Source: Dryococelus australis (lineage: Eukaryota > Arthropoda > Insecta > Phasmatodea > Phasmatidae). Taken from it: a stretch of DNA of 64,000 nucleotides. Positions 10,638 to 21,844 of this stretch are shown here, piece by piece. The translations under genes and the position numbers were made by a program. Under the pieces are notes generated by a model. It was given only the letters and a program-made list of their open reading frames with translations, was not told the DNA's origin and did no database searches. Each line of letters opens with the position of its first letter. Position 1 is the stretch's first letter. The stretch lies in the NCBI GenBank assembly GCA_029891345.1, contig CM057000.1, positions 131,533,663-131,597,662 of the forward strand, written 5' to 3'.

Positions 10638-10888
10638 GGTGAATTGCTCATGAAAGCAGTATATCTACCCGATTGTCAAAATAAGTCGTTTTCCAAAGAG
10701 TTTAATGATATTTTTGGCTCGACAAGACGTAAATAATAATTTTCAACGCCTTTTTACACTTATTAGATTTTCACAGCCTTCATCGGAGCGCTGATGGAAG
10801 AAATTAAAGTATTTTATTTTCTTATCTTTAATCAGAGCTCCGAGAATAACGAACGCAGGGAATTTTTAACCATGTAATGCCATTACCC
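10638..10888. mobile_element. Family C foldback MITE, copy C2 (internally deleted)
   Basis: The left end GGTGAATTGCTCATGAAAGC and right end GTAATGCCATTACCC retain the C termini. The core GGAGCGCTGATGGAAG...AATCAGAGCTCCGAGAATAA keeps the central hairpin. At 251 bp it is about 110 bp shorter than C1 and C3. The flanks are TTA-like rather than intact TTAA. Confidence 0.7.
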
Positions 10889-10932
10889 TTAGAGTGTTTT
10901 CAGTTTTTTTTTTCAAAGTCAGTGAACTCTAA

Positions 10933-11287
10933 CATGTCACCAGATAACAACCTAAAATTAATCTTCTCTAGCTGCATACTCAATAAAAATAAATATATAA
11001 AATCTAATTTTTTTTCTAGTTGTTTAAAACTCTCCAGTATGAAAACAGCCTTAGCCAGAATTATTTTCTCTTTACTTCCATTGCATGTCAAAGATCAACA
11101 CGTTTGAAGAACTCTCCAAAACTGCGTAGTGAGCTAACCATATAATGCACAGTTGACTGAACAATAATGAAGCTATCAGTTCCCTTACATGTACTTTTTA
11201 TCAGTTCTCTTTGCACTGGCTAACCTTTGTGACAATGCTAGTGTAGCCAGTTTAGGCTATTCGCGTTATCTTCACACTTCTTGAATC
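10933..11287 (-). repeat. 355-bp near-identical inverted duplicate, arm H2
   Basis: This is the inverted partner of 9315-9669. It is followed directly by the family-D arm at 11288. The short open frames on both strands here are by-products of this AT-rich sequence. Confidence 0.9.
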
Positions 11288-11644
11288 AGACTTTTGAAAA
11301 ATCACCTCATGTATGACGTGTTGGTTGTTTCCTATATATGCTATGTATCGCAATCTTGTTATACTTTTCTTAAAATAGCAGTGCCTTATTTTTGGTTAAA
11401 TAGAACTTCCACTTACATTTTATCTGTAAATTATAATACTGCATGTAATTTATAATAATATGCACAGAAAACAGAGAGCAAATATGTGTGTTGGTAATAC
11501 CTAGTAAGAAATAGTTCATATGCACAGTATTATTTAACTGAGTGCGCAAGAATACGGTGCGCTGTCCCCTTGGCGTAATTCCCTAGACTTGGTTAAGCTT
11601 TAATTGCATGAGGCGGAGGAGTATGATGGAAGTAGAACTTCAGC
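11288..11644. mobile_element. Family D foldback element, right arm only (D2)
   Basis: It shares GTGTGTTGGTAATACCTAGT, AAGAAATAGTTC, GTGCGCAAGAATACGG and the terminus TGCATGAGGCGGAGGAGTAT with the complete element at 20271-21747. The opposite arm is absent; H2 takes its place. Confidence 0.75.
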
Positions 11645-11979
11645 AGGGTTTCAGAAATGTTGGAAGTAACCACGAATGGACTATACTTCATACAGCGAAG
11701 GTTTATTTTCCCAGGAAAGTATGATCAAAAGAGTACCTGCCCAACTCACGTGTGACTGTGTTGAAAACGATTGGAATCCATGGTTTTACAAGAATTCATT
11801 GGAAATGTACCAACGATATGTTTTCTCAGGAAAGTAGTTAAGTCTTCTGCGTATTGGGAATGCGACTAGGAAGGTATCTTTCACCCGGCAGAACATTATT
11901 CTTAAGCCTTTTATATTGCTACATCTGAAAATGTACTAACGGAATACACGCAAAACTTTATATAAAAAAAAAAACTGCC

Positions 11980-12150
11980 GACCTCCTGTGGCGCAGTCGG
12001 TTGGTGCGCCGCCGATCTGGGGTGCGGGAGGCTCTGGATTCGAGTCCCGGGTAAGGCATGGGTGTTAATTTAAATTAGGTTATAAGTTAGTCTGTAAGCC
12101 GTCCCCTGCTAATATTTGAAGCCTAAAACCGGGGACGTTAAAAAGCCTTT
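11980..12150 (+). mobile_element. tRNA-derived SINE, second family (S2), with target duplication
   Basis: The head contains an A box TGGCGCAGTCGGTTGGTGCG and a B box GGATTCGAGTCCCGG, spaced as in a tRNA. The body is short and ends ...GGGGACGTTAAAAAGCCTTT. The 10-bp sequence AAAAACTGCC precedes it at 11970-11979 and follows it at 12151-12160, a convincing target-site duplication. At 171 bp it is a compact SINE. Only one copy is seen in this window. Confidence 0.85.
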
Positions 12151-12160
12151 AAAAACTGCC

Positions 12161-13700
12161 ATTATTTCCTTAATTTCCCACTAAAATAATGTAACAAGAC
12201 GCCTGAGGGGCGTATCAGGGTTCTTCAGGGATGGATGTCTTAATAAAAATGGAAGAACTAAATTTGATTTTAATTTATTCACACATCTGTTATTTATATC
12301 ATGTATCACTCTATCTCCACTATTACTCTTTGTATTTCTCAATAAGCGCAGTATTTAATGTATATATCAATTCTAATTAATGTCCCTCTATATGTCTCTG
12401 TTTAGTAATGGTTAACAAACTCACACTCATCATTAGCACACGTTTAGTCTGTCTGTTGCCATCATTTGAAATGTCTTTCACTCACACATCCAGTTCAACA
12501 GTCCCACCTGCCAGTCGCACCTTCATCGTACCGATGCTCGCAGTTGAAGATTCTCCTCCTGCTGGTCACTTCCGTCGTCCTTCGTTGCTCTTTTCGCTCG
12601 TCTGTCGCTCAAGGTCATGGAATCGCCCACACTCTAGACGCTCTTCAACTGCCGGCCCGGAGGCCCGAGGCTCTTTTATAGTCGCTGGCCTTGACCTGGA
12701 AGGTTCGCCGCACCCCAAGTAACGCTGAGAGATACTAGGTCATTAATCCAGAACATTCTTCAGATAAACGCGGAAATTCAATCAGCTGAAGCTAAGGAGC
12801 GCGCGAGCAGCAAAAAGTATTATCGCGCCGACATTATTTTCGTAAAAGGATACTCGCATTTTGAATTATCGCTCGCCTGTCATTCCAACGTGACTTGTGA
12901 CTCACCGTCTACTATCACATCATTGCTCTGTCCTCTGACGCGGGACGAAGCAGCGAGCGTGAGACAATAATTACATGGTCGATTCTGTAAACCCCAATAT
13001 TGCACACAACACACATTTTGAAAGTTTATACCTCTTAAGTGCCTTTTCACATAATGGCAATTCGGGCATTTGTTGTACGTGTATATTACAGTGATTGGGC
13101 GTTAGCCCAATCACTTCTACAGGAAACAAATGCAAACAAGATTCAAATAGTCAGATGCTGTTAAACAGCATGAAACTGAAACTGGTATTGATTTGTGTCA
13201 CGCCATCGAAAAACAAACACCTCCCTTCCTCCTTACCACCGTCTTTTTTTTAAACACTTTTAGGCCAAATAAATACCATTTCATCGAATTTAATTTATGG
13301 GTCAATAAAATTCCCAACAAATCAGCTAGTTGCAATTACTAGGGTCACATTATATCGTAGTATGTGATGCACAGATCCAATTATGACATAATTTAAAATT
13401 TGTGGAGTCCAAAGAAAAGGGATCCAAGAAAAAAAATCCTCGTTAAAAGCGAAAGAGCGTGACATTATTTTAAGAACACGTCCGCGAAAAATTTCAGTGT
13501 TTAAAGAACTGCGTTTTATTACAACAGACAAAAAATGACAGCAGATATGTAGATTTTCCGTGCAACCTTACACTGTCCAGTTATGAGCTAAGGAAAATGG
13601 CCCTTTCCTTTCAAACATCTCAGGCTTGGAGCATGTACTTAACTAAGAAGTGCATAAAACCCATCCTCGCCTGCAGCAAAGTGAACGGAAACGAATAACA
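12161..13700. other. Unassigned interval, includes a possible relict of repeat G
   Basis: The overlapping frames at 12408-12722 are open because the DNA is GC-rich, not because of a domain. The stretch 12490-12770 (CCAGTCGCACC, CTTTTATAGTC, CCAGAACATTCTTC) loosely resembles repeat G at 40195, but at low confidence. The rest is unassigned. Confidence 0.3.
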
Positions 13701-13707
13701 TCAGACT

Positions 13708-13710
<3 letters not shown>

Positions 13711-13792
<82 letters not shown>
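13711..13792. repeat. Poly-A tract of about 80 bp
   Basis: An almost uninterrupted run of A. It may be the tail of a retroposed sequence inserted on the plus strand, but I cannot recognise the upstream body or duplicated flanks. Confidence 0.9.
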
Positions 13793-13794
<2 letters not shown>

Positions 13795-13862
13795 AATTTA
13801 AAAAATGTGCTGTAAAATGGGAGGGATAAGAAACCATGGCGTGAAAATACTCAGAAGTTCAA

Positions 13863-13990
13863 AACAAAAGTTCGAAGTCATCTTACTGAAAGACAAACCA
13901 ATAAAACTGAGCGCATAAATTTTTATATGTAAGTAGTATTCCCCAAATTTATTGGCTTGTCTTTAAGTCGAATGACTCCAAACTTTTACT
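13863..13990. repeat. Small foldback sequence
   Basis: AAAGTTCGAAGTCATCTTAC...AAAGACAAACCAATAAA pairs with TTTATTGGCTTGTCTTTAAGTCGAATGACTCCAAACTTTT across a short AT-rich loop. About 40 bp per arm; probably a minimal MITE. Confidence 0.65.
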
Positions 13991-14059
13991 CACGATTTTT
14001 TTTCAGAATCTTGTTGTTTTATACCCGAGTTTACGGTAAGACAAATCCGCATTACAGAA

Positions 14060-14081
14060 CACACACACACACACACACACT
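14060..14081. repeat. (CA)n microsatellite
   Basis: About 11 CA repeats. A simple repeat. Confidence 0.85.
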
Positions 14082-14842
14082 TTTGAAAGTTTGCAATGCA
14101 AACATACTTTGGAATTTGTGGCAGTTATTTATTTGAGGGATTTCCTGTGGCTTAAGAAACGGCGGCTATAAAATTTAAATAGTTCCAGTAATTTCTGCGT
14201 GAGGAACTTCGTAATATTTCCCGTGAAACATTCCCCGGACTACTTAGGCTAGTGTAGCCCCAAATTCTGAGAACGTGACTCGTCATTGGTCTGTCACTCC
14301 CCTCCACCCCCCCCCCCCCAAACCCTTTTGCCAACTTCTGTACTGCATGAAGTTGTGAGGCTGACAATATTTCTCTCCTCTTGACGTCTTCCATCTCACC
14401 CCATTTAGCACGTCAAAACAGTCGACAATTATATTTTGCACTTTCAGTGACTGGAATTTTTTTTATTCGTGGTAAGAAATAATAGTCTGAAGAAAGTATG
14501 ATAGTGGTGGAAATTTTCCTTTAGAAAACGAATGAAAACAAATAAAAGGAACAAATTATAATAATTTTATGTTTGTATTTGTTTTTAGTACAAATCCCAA
14601 AATTGAACAAGCAGCTGTAGCTGCAGCTCAAAATAATTTTAATCCCTTGCCGCAAATAAAACAGATTGTGAAATGCAAAAAAATTACAAAAGTGACTCCT
14701 GTGACTTAAAGAGACATTTAAGCTGAAATAAATATTGGTGTTCATATTTAGTACGAATCAAGCTTTTAAGTTGAAATTGTAACATGCTAAAAAAAAAGTG
14801 TTATTTTTTTTAATGATTTGGTGCTTTCATCGGGTTACCATA

Positions 14843-14892
14843 ACATGTCCTCTCAAGACCTCGCTGTTAAGAGTCGACCAAATCTCTTCACT
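14843..14892 (+). mobile_element. S1 SINE tail fragment
   Basis: TCTCAAGACCTCGCTGTTAAGAGTC...CCAAATCTCTTCACTC matches the 3' part of the S1 SINE copies at 17870 and 24043. The tRNA head is absent. Confidence 0.75.
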
Positions 14893-15519
14893 CTTCAAAA
14901 AATTTCTTCTAATTAAGAAAAAAATATTGACTTTTGATTTCCACAATCGTAAACTTTTTTTGGTTATCTGTCGTCTTGCCTTGCCTTGCTTGCAAAATTA
15001 TGCTTTCCCTGAACCCCACAACTACAGAGAACTTGGGAATTTCAGCATGATTTATACTGTGTCAAGTAATCCGTGTTGAACTCTCCAAGTATTTCGCAAG
15101 CTCCAAACTGATGATTCCTTATCACGTCGTCAGGGTGGGAGTACATTATCTTGTAATTAGGCACGTGCCTCAATTCTTCTGCAGCACATGCTTGACTCAG
15201 TCCTCCTTCCAATCAGTTGGGGTTCATTTATGTAGTTACGAGTTGGATTCGCTCTCGTGTCCGTACAGTGTAAAATACACAACATTCAAGGAGGAAGGAA
15301 AACTATAATGACTGCAGCAAGGCAAGTAATTAGATGTGTGGTATACAAATGTGACGAATAAGCTGGTGTACAGTAAAAATATTTGCTTGCCTCAACCCAG
15401 TTGACGTGATTCAGATTACACTGGGAATTTTGTCAGAAGTGTTACCAGAATGTGCAAACAAGGTGCCGAAGTTGGTAACTGTTCTCTATCAACGCCAAGA
15501 AGACACACCTAAAACGTCC
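14893..15519. other. Unassigned spacer
   Basis: No domain or paired termini. The short plus-strand frames are not supported. Confidence 0.4.
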
Positions 15520-16830
15520 AGACGAAATAAATATGCATTGTGACTGTATAGAGAAGAGTAGCCAGGCACATCATTTTATTTTCTTTATTTATGGTGGCAC
15601 AATTAATGCGAGAATACCTTTCCTTCCACAGATCCACGCTGTCAAGATAAACAACTGTTAAAAAATTAAGCATCCCCTAAACTTCTCGTCGCTTTGCAGG
15701 AAAAATGAGAGGGAAAATTGAAATGTGTGGGGGGGGGGGGGATAATTTTGTTCATACTTTTGAGGGGGATACTAAAGGAAGTGGAATTAAAATAATAATA
15801 TACGTGTTGAGAGGTGAAAACAATTTTCGAAAAATATTAGTGAAGAGACTGCATACAGTCCATTGATTGTGAACATATTTAATATCAGTTCTTCATTACA
15901 GAATGGAGGGGCTTCCAATAATTTACAATGATAAGATATGGGTTGGTAACAATATCACATTTTTAAATGTTAACAAAGTGATGGACGTTTTGTATTAAAA
16001 CATAATAGTTGCTCAAACCGTCTGATAATTGTTCATGAAAGCTCTGATAGTAGTTTCATCGAAAATATCTTTTTAATTTTCCCTGCACGCAAAGCTACTA
16101 CCGATTATGAAGAGCAGATGAATTGTATCAACTTCGAAAAATGTAATTATGCTTAATCAGTTATCGTCAAAGCTAACATAAAAATTTGTTGTTGTAAACA
16201 GTGAACCTTATTATTCTGTTCAAAAAAGTAAACGTCCTTCCAAGTATGCAGGGAAAAAGGGTAAGAGACAATGGTTCACAAGTAACAGTGTTCTATTTTC
16301 TCAGGATATGCGAAGACCAGAGCTTTATAATTTAAATGTACAGAACAGAAAGCCCGAAGAAATATTTCGCATTGACCTACTTTTAAAGGTACATGGCTAC
16401 GATGTTTTTAGACTGGCTCCGTACATTTCTGATTTTAATCCTATTAAACTGGCTTAGTCTAAAGCAAATATATTAATCTGGGAAAGAAACATTACTGTTT
16501 TGTCTTTCACATAAACGCTTTTTGCATAACATGTTGATAGGGAAATTATAGTAACTACAATGTAAAGAAGGTTGCATAAAATTATAGCTGTAGGGTGTTT
16601 CATGTTTAAAAAAATTCTAAAAATGTCAACGTATAGGCCACCTGATGAACACTTGTATAGTTGAAAATATTTAAAACTTAATTTCCCGTTAATAGTAAAT
16701 TCAAAGGATATCACTTAAAACTAAAGAAATAATAATAATTAAGGCATATACTCTAATAATGACAGTGGCTGGGTTGGTAAGAAATGAAAATTCTTTCGGG
16801 AACTGATATTTCCAGTACAGGTAGTATGAA
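15520..16830 (-). repeat. Dispersed repeat L, copy L1 (about 1.3 kb)
   Basis: The reverse complement of about 15715-16830 matches 61300-62910 over long stretches: ATTGGAAGCCCCTCCATTCT, GCAGGGAAAATTAAAA, TTTTCGAAGTTGATA, AAGAATTTTCATTTCTTACC. The segment 15525-15650 matches 62930-63050 in the same orientation instead, so one end is inverted between copies. There is no conserved open frame; it is probably an old non-coding transposon. Confidence 0.8.
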
Positions 16831-17869
16831 GTCTAAGTGAGAGTGGCGATCGTGCAGGCGACTTGTCACCACGCACCTGCCCACATTCCAAAGCCTCGCC
16901 TTCTCGTCAGCTCTTGACAGTAATGTTTATTGTTTAGCATGCATGCTGCTGTCTTTTGTACACAACGACTCGGCTGATTCCTGATAGATGTGAAATAATT
17001 ATTTGAAACCCAGGGATGTCTTAAAACAAACCACATATCTTAATAAACCCATGTTTAGAACACTGTTTAACATTTGACATCATTATAATAGAATAATAAC
17101 GTTAAGCTGTTACAAAAATAATTAGATAATGAAAAATACACATTTAATGACTATTTCGACCTCTTGTTTTAATAAATAGTTATTTCAAGTTTTAAATGCT
17201 TTAGTTTATTACAATATTTTTACACTATTCAGTGCTACGGTTTTGGCAGATGTGTGCCTGAATAAGACATTGGTTTCAATTTCTGCAACCGTCTCACTCC
17301 CTACCCATTCGAACTTCTTGTTCCTCCTTACCAATATTTTTCTTCTAGTGTTTTAAATATCATTTTAATAAATATTATTCTTTCCCAGCCTTTGTTCTTG
17401 TAGAAACCTTTTTTCTACTTCAAAAATTGCATGCAAATTAGCAATATTTTTTTGTAGAGGGATCTTTACTGTTTCCATGCCAGTTTTATACCTTTCTTTT
17501 GATGTCCAGGCTAGAAGTTAGCATGGTCCACTCGCGACCAAGTTTGCCCTATCCCAGTAAAACTTGCGATGTATGTGCTCTCTAAATAGAATTCTCCCTG
17601 CATACCTAGGGGTATGGGCCTCTGCTACCTCGAGACGCATTTAGGTCCCTTTCCTACATACACCATCAGATTCTCTTCTTAGTTTTACGGCAGGTTAGAA
17701 AAAGTCTTTTCAGTTCGGTTAGTCGCTTTTATGTCGAAGCACTAACTAGTATTTCAAAATAAGAATTCCTCTCTTGGGAGAAAGAAATGGGATGTCTTCT
17801 CACTGTGGGAGAAATGTGGGAGAAATGAAAGCGGATAACTTCCCTGTTCCTTATACAGTAGGGAGCCAC
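16831..17869. other. Unassigned spacer
   Basis: AT-rich, no open frame above 60 codons, no repeat relation found inside this window. Confidence 0.4.
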
Positions 17870-18115
17870 GGCGGCTGAGCGGTTAGCCTGCTCGCCTCCT
17901 ACCAAGGCGATCCGGGTTCAATCCCCGGCCGCTTCATTCCGGCTTTTCGCATGTGGGAATCGTGCCGGACGATACCGTTGGTCGGCGGGTTTTCTCGGGG
18001 ATCTCCCGTATCCCCCACCGTTTCATTCCGGCGCTGCTCCATATTCACCTCGCTTCGCCCTCATCGACTCTCAAGACCTCGATGTTAAGAGCCGTCCAAA
18101 TATTTTCACTCACTG
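17870..18115 (+). mobile_element. tRNA-derived SINE (family S1), copy 2, most complete
   Basis: It begins GGGAGCCACGGCGGCTGAGC, has a GGTTCAATCCCCGGC B box, then ATCGTGCCGGACGATACCGT, GGTCGGCGGGTTTTCTCGGG and the tail TCTCAAGACCTCGATGTTAA...CCAAATATTTTCACTCAC. The order is tRNA-like head, family-specific body, short non-poly-A tail. The 68-codon frame over it is incidental. Confidence 0.9.
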
Positions 18116-18142
18116 TAGCAACCATTAGACTATCGTTTGTTA

Positions 18143-18380
18143 TAGGCTGTGCACGGTAAAGTGAGTACTATTTAAGGCCCTCCCAACATGTATTAACCAC
18201 TAATAAATATATCTCATTGCAGCCTCATGCATTACATTTTGAGGGTGGTGAAATGTCAACACTGTGTTTATTGGTAACGTTGCAATGGTTATATTAAAAA
18301 GCAGCAGGAAGATGGAAATTGGACGAAAGGAAAAATTTAGAAGGGCCTTAAAAAGTGCTCACTTTATCGTGGACAGCCTA
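18143..18380. mobile_element. Family A MITE, copy A7
   Basis: Ends TAGGCTGTGCACGGTAAAGT and the inverse ACTTTATCGTGGACAGCCTA, each followed by TA. The interior ATAAATATATCTCATTGCAG and ACACTGTGTTTATTGGTAAC are in the A3 orientation. Confidence 0.9.
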
Positions 18381-18680
18381 TACTACTAGGGATATTATGT
18401 TCTGACAAGCCAGATGCTGACTTTGATTGTGCCGCTGGCAATGTCCATATCTGCTGCCATCTTAGAATGAATAAAGTACATAAGTGCGGGCGGAGACCTG
18501 GTTGTATGTCACTATGATGACGACTGCAGCAACACAAGAGCACGTGACCTTGAGCCAGCTTACGGCCGCCTTCAGCGGTTTACGCCTCCTGCAGGCCTCT
18601 CGCTGGGAGAAACATATCCCATCACTCAAGACTAGGGTGACCATACGTCCTGCGTTTAGCAGGACAGTCCTTTCCTTTGC

Positions 18681-19100
18681 AGGCTATTCACGGTAAAATG
18701 AACACTTTTGAAAGCCCTGCTTAAGATCTACTTGTATGCAAGTTGTGTATTCTTCCACCTCGTGTAAGATTTAATTGTCATGGGCATCATCACTTTATTC
18801 ATGCGTCGGTCAAGTGAAACTGTGAAATTATTAGAAAAGTAAATATTTAACAAATCTGCTAATTTATACTCTTCGATGCATTAAAAACACAGAAAACGAA
18901 ATGAAATAATTTAAGTTATTATAATGGTTGCCTAACACTTTTTATTCAACGTTAAGATATGGAACTACTTCCCATCCATCGTCACCAACTTTACTGGGCA
19001 CATGTCACTCAGTGCGCCCTTTAAAACATATGCAGGTAGGGGCACTGACTTTTTCCTAAGGTTGATTTCAAAAGTGCTCACTTTATCGTGAACAACCTTT
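18681..19100. mobile_element. Family B MITE, copy B3 (about 420 bp, complete)
   Basis: AGGCTATTCACGGTAAAATG at the left, CACTTTATCGTGAACAACCTT at the right. It carries the full B interior including CGTCGGTCAAGTGAAACTGT and ACTTTTTATTCAACGTTAAG. The short frames across it are not coding. Confidence 0.9.
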
Positions 19101-19224
19101 ATGAACAATTGTCCTCTGAGATGCGAAAAGCCAAATAAAATTATGAAATGTCCTTCTTTAGCCAAGTGTCCTGCGAAAAGTCCCGTATTTCTTTTTTAAA
19201 TAAACAATCACTGAAAATTGTTAT

Positions 19225-19816
19225 AGATAGTATAAAAGGCAGTCCCTGGCGCGCGTGTCTGTATGGCTGCGCTAATCTCGAGAACCACTTAACGGATTTG
19301 GATGCGGTTTTTACTGTTATGATCTGCATTTATCGAGTAAGGTTAATGTGCATTAAAAATTACCCTAGCACTTATAGGAGCTAAGCAATAGCGGTACAAG
19401 TGAACCAAGTCGGGAAGGATAAGCTATTTTGCTGCTTTCTAAGCATGGTCTACCAAAACTGCAGGGCCGATTGTTATAATTCTTTCATTGTTAGCGAGCT
19501 ACATTATTCCATTTATCTTGGGGCCACAGAGGCCTAGTGGGTAGAGTAATCTCAAGTGGAGCTGCAGTGGACCAGTGGGTAGAGTAATCTCAAGTGGGGT
19601 CGCACTGGCTTAGTGGATAGAAATATATCAAGTGGGGCCGTAGATTCCCAGTGACTAGAGCGATTCCAAGTGGGGCCGCAGTGGCTCAGTAGATAGAAAT
19701 ATATGATATGGGGCCGCAGTGACCCAGTGGCTAGAGCGATCCCAAGTGAGTGACTAGAGCGATTCCAATTTTCAAAATAAATCAATGCCCAACGAAGCGG
19801 GTGAGAGTACAGCTAG
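19225..19816 (+). mobile_element. Non-autonomous Helitron, copy 1, with internal tandem array
   Basis: The 3' end shows the Helitron signature: a short hairpin CCCAACGAAGCGGG at 19788-19801, 11 nt of spacer, then CTAG at 19813-19816 followed by T. The 5' section (TATAAAAGGCAGTCCCTGGC, CTCGAGAACCACTTAACGGA, TTTTTACTGTTATGATCTGC) matches 44249-44450. No Rep/helicase frame is present. The exact 5' TC end is not certain. Confidence 0.7.
19520..19765 (+). repeat. Tandem array of about six 38-40 bp units resembling tRNA 5' halves
   Basis: Each unit is a variant of GGGGCCGCAGTGGCTCAGTG GRTAGAGC followed by about 10 bp ending AAGTG. The core GTGGCTCAGTRGRTAGAGC looks like the start, D-arm and A box of a tRNA gene. 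Units alternate between a TAGAGCGATTCCAAGT and a TAGAAATATATCAAGT ending. No B box is seen. The array lies wholly inside the Helitron. Confidence 0.8.
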
Positions 19817-20270
19817 TCATTTATACATGCAGTGACATTCAATAATAGCTTCAACCCTTTCCTTTGTGCTATTAATTTATTTAAGCAATAAATTATAAAG
19901 AAATACAAATGTAAAACTGTTATACTAGCGTTTGTTACCTTTCAAATAAATTGCGAAAATGGTTTTTATTTACAACCAGATATTTATTGGGTGTATACTC
20001 GTCACGCTTTCATTATTTTTATTTCAGTATCGTAAGGTTTTTTTTTCTTTTCAATTTTTATTACCTTGCATTTACAACATCGTCTTTCCTGGAAGTTGAT
20101 CGATCACATTCCTTTTATTATAAATAGCATTTCTTGTAACAAGTGTTTTGCTTCGCGTATCGAGACATCTGGCCACCCCTACTCAAGACCGCCCTTCGGA
20201 AGGCAGAGGTTCAGTCTTGCGTATAGGTACTTAGTACATTCACTGTTACTTCTAAGTGATCTGAAGGTCT

Positions 20271-21747
20271 GCTAAGGTTCTACTTCCAGGATATCCCTCC
20301 GCCTCATGCAAATATAGCTAAGGGCTCGACTTTGCCCCTTTTGCAGAAATTCGTCGTTTCCGTGTCATAATTTCAGTTTCAGAGGTATTATTGGAAATGT
20401 TTAACTACAGAAAATTTACAATTCACTAAAGGCTGTTCATTTTTTAAATGAACCTTAAGAAAAAAGTCACTGCCCCTGAACGCATATATTTTATTGGGCG
20501 CACTGAGTGACATTTGCCCAGTAAAGTTGGTAACGATGGATAGAAAATAGTTCCAAATCTTAACGTCGAATAAAAAATGGTAGGTCTCCAATTGTAATAA
20601 CTTAAATGATTTCTTTCGCTTTTTGTTTTTTTTATGCATCGAAGTGTAAAAGTGAGCAGATTTGTATAATATATACTTTACTAAAACTTTCAGTTTTACT
20701 TAACCGACGCATGGCAATGTTAATTTTACGTAAGGCGGAAGAATACACGATGCGCATACAAGTAGATCTTAAAACAGGGCTTTCAAAAGTGCTTATTTTA
20801 CCGTGAACAGTCTATAGCTGGGCAATACACTTTCACTGTGTGATATTTCCTTCTTGTAAAAAGGTAGGGACTTACTGATAAAATATAAATATGTTCTCGA
20901 ATTTTTTACAACAAACACATAACACACAATTTAAATTAGTCACAAAAATATTAAACAACTCTTAAAATGTAAATTTTCTATAATCGTACACAGTCAGTAA
21001 TTACTGTGAATCGCAAATTATGACGCGAAAACTAAGAATTTCTACAAAAGGGGTAACGCCGAGCCTTAAGTAAGTGTAGAAAATTACACCAAAGGTACAG
21101 CGCACCTCATTATTGCGCACTCAGTTACATAATATTTTACATAAGAACTATATCTTACTACGCATTACCAACATACCTCTTTTCTCGCAGTTTCTTCTAT
21201 TCATATTAATTATACATGAAATATTATAAATTATAGATAGAATATAAGTAAAGCTCAATCAAACAAAATATAAGGTATTTTTATATATACAGAAGTATGA
21301 AAAACTTGCGATACATGCCTCATTTAGGAAACAACAAACATGTCATACCTGAATTGTGTGTTTTCAAGGGTTTCGTAAAACTTTTTGAATCAAACTTTAA
21401 AAAAAATCGCACCATGTAAGATATGGTTGGTCACTTCCTAATGGTATGTTATATGTCACACGCGTTTTATACTTGTGTTAACATTATAGTGTCTTATTTT
21501 TAGTTGCATTAAAATTTGATGAATATTTGATGTATAAATTATAATATTTCATTTATAACTTATATGACCTCAAACAGTGAGATAATAGGTGTGTTGGTAA
21601 CGCCTAGTAAGAAACAGTTCTCATGCAAAATATTATTACACAGGTTGCGCACGAATGCGGCACGTTGTCTCTCTGGTGTAATTTTCTTGAATCGCATAAG
21701 CTTTGTTTGCATGAGGCGGAGGAATATCCTGGAAGCAGAACTTTAGC
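20271..21747. mobile_element. Family D foldback element, complete copy D1, with nested B4
   Basis: GCTAAGGTTCTACTTCCAGG at 20271 and CCTGGAAGCAGAACTTTAGC at the right are inverse. The arms continue inward: CATTACCAACATACCT at about 21164 pairs with GGTGTGTTGGTAACG at 21590. A family-B MITE (20428-20815) is inserted in the left arm. Without it the element is about 1.1 kb. No transposase frame. Confidence 0.75.
20428..20815. mobile_element. Family B MITE, copy B4 (reverse), nested in D1
   Basis: Left end AAAGGCTGTTCATTTTTTAA is damaged; the right end TTATTTTACCGTGAACAGTCTA is good. The reverse-oriented B interior (GGGCGCACTGAGTGACATTT, TTAACGTCGAATAAAAAATG, TTACGTAAGGCGGAAGAATA) is complete. 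Confidence 0.9.
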
Positions 21748-21844
21748 GAAGCGTTAGAATAGTTTGGAGAAATCGTGAACGGACTATGGTTACCATTCGA
21801 GAACTGTTCGATATTTATGGGCACTGTTTGCTAAGGCTTTCGCC

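Noticed and set aside
17870..18115. A functional tRNA gene
   Set aside because: The head has A- and B-box-like sequences, but no proper acceptor stem pairing or 3' end, and the same sequence recurs with a common non-tRNA body, so it is a SINE.
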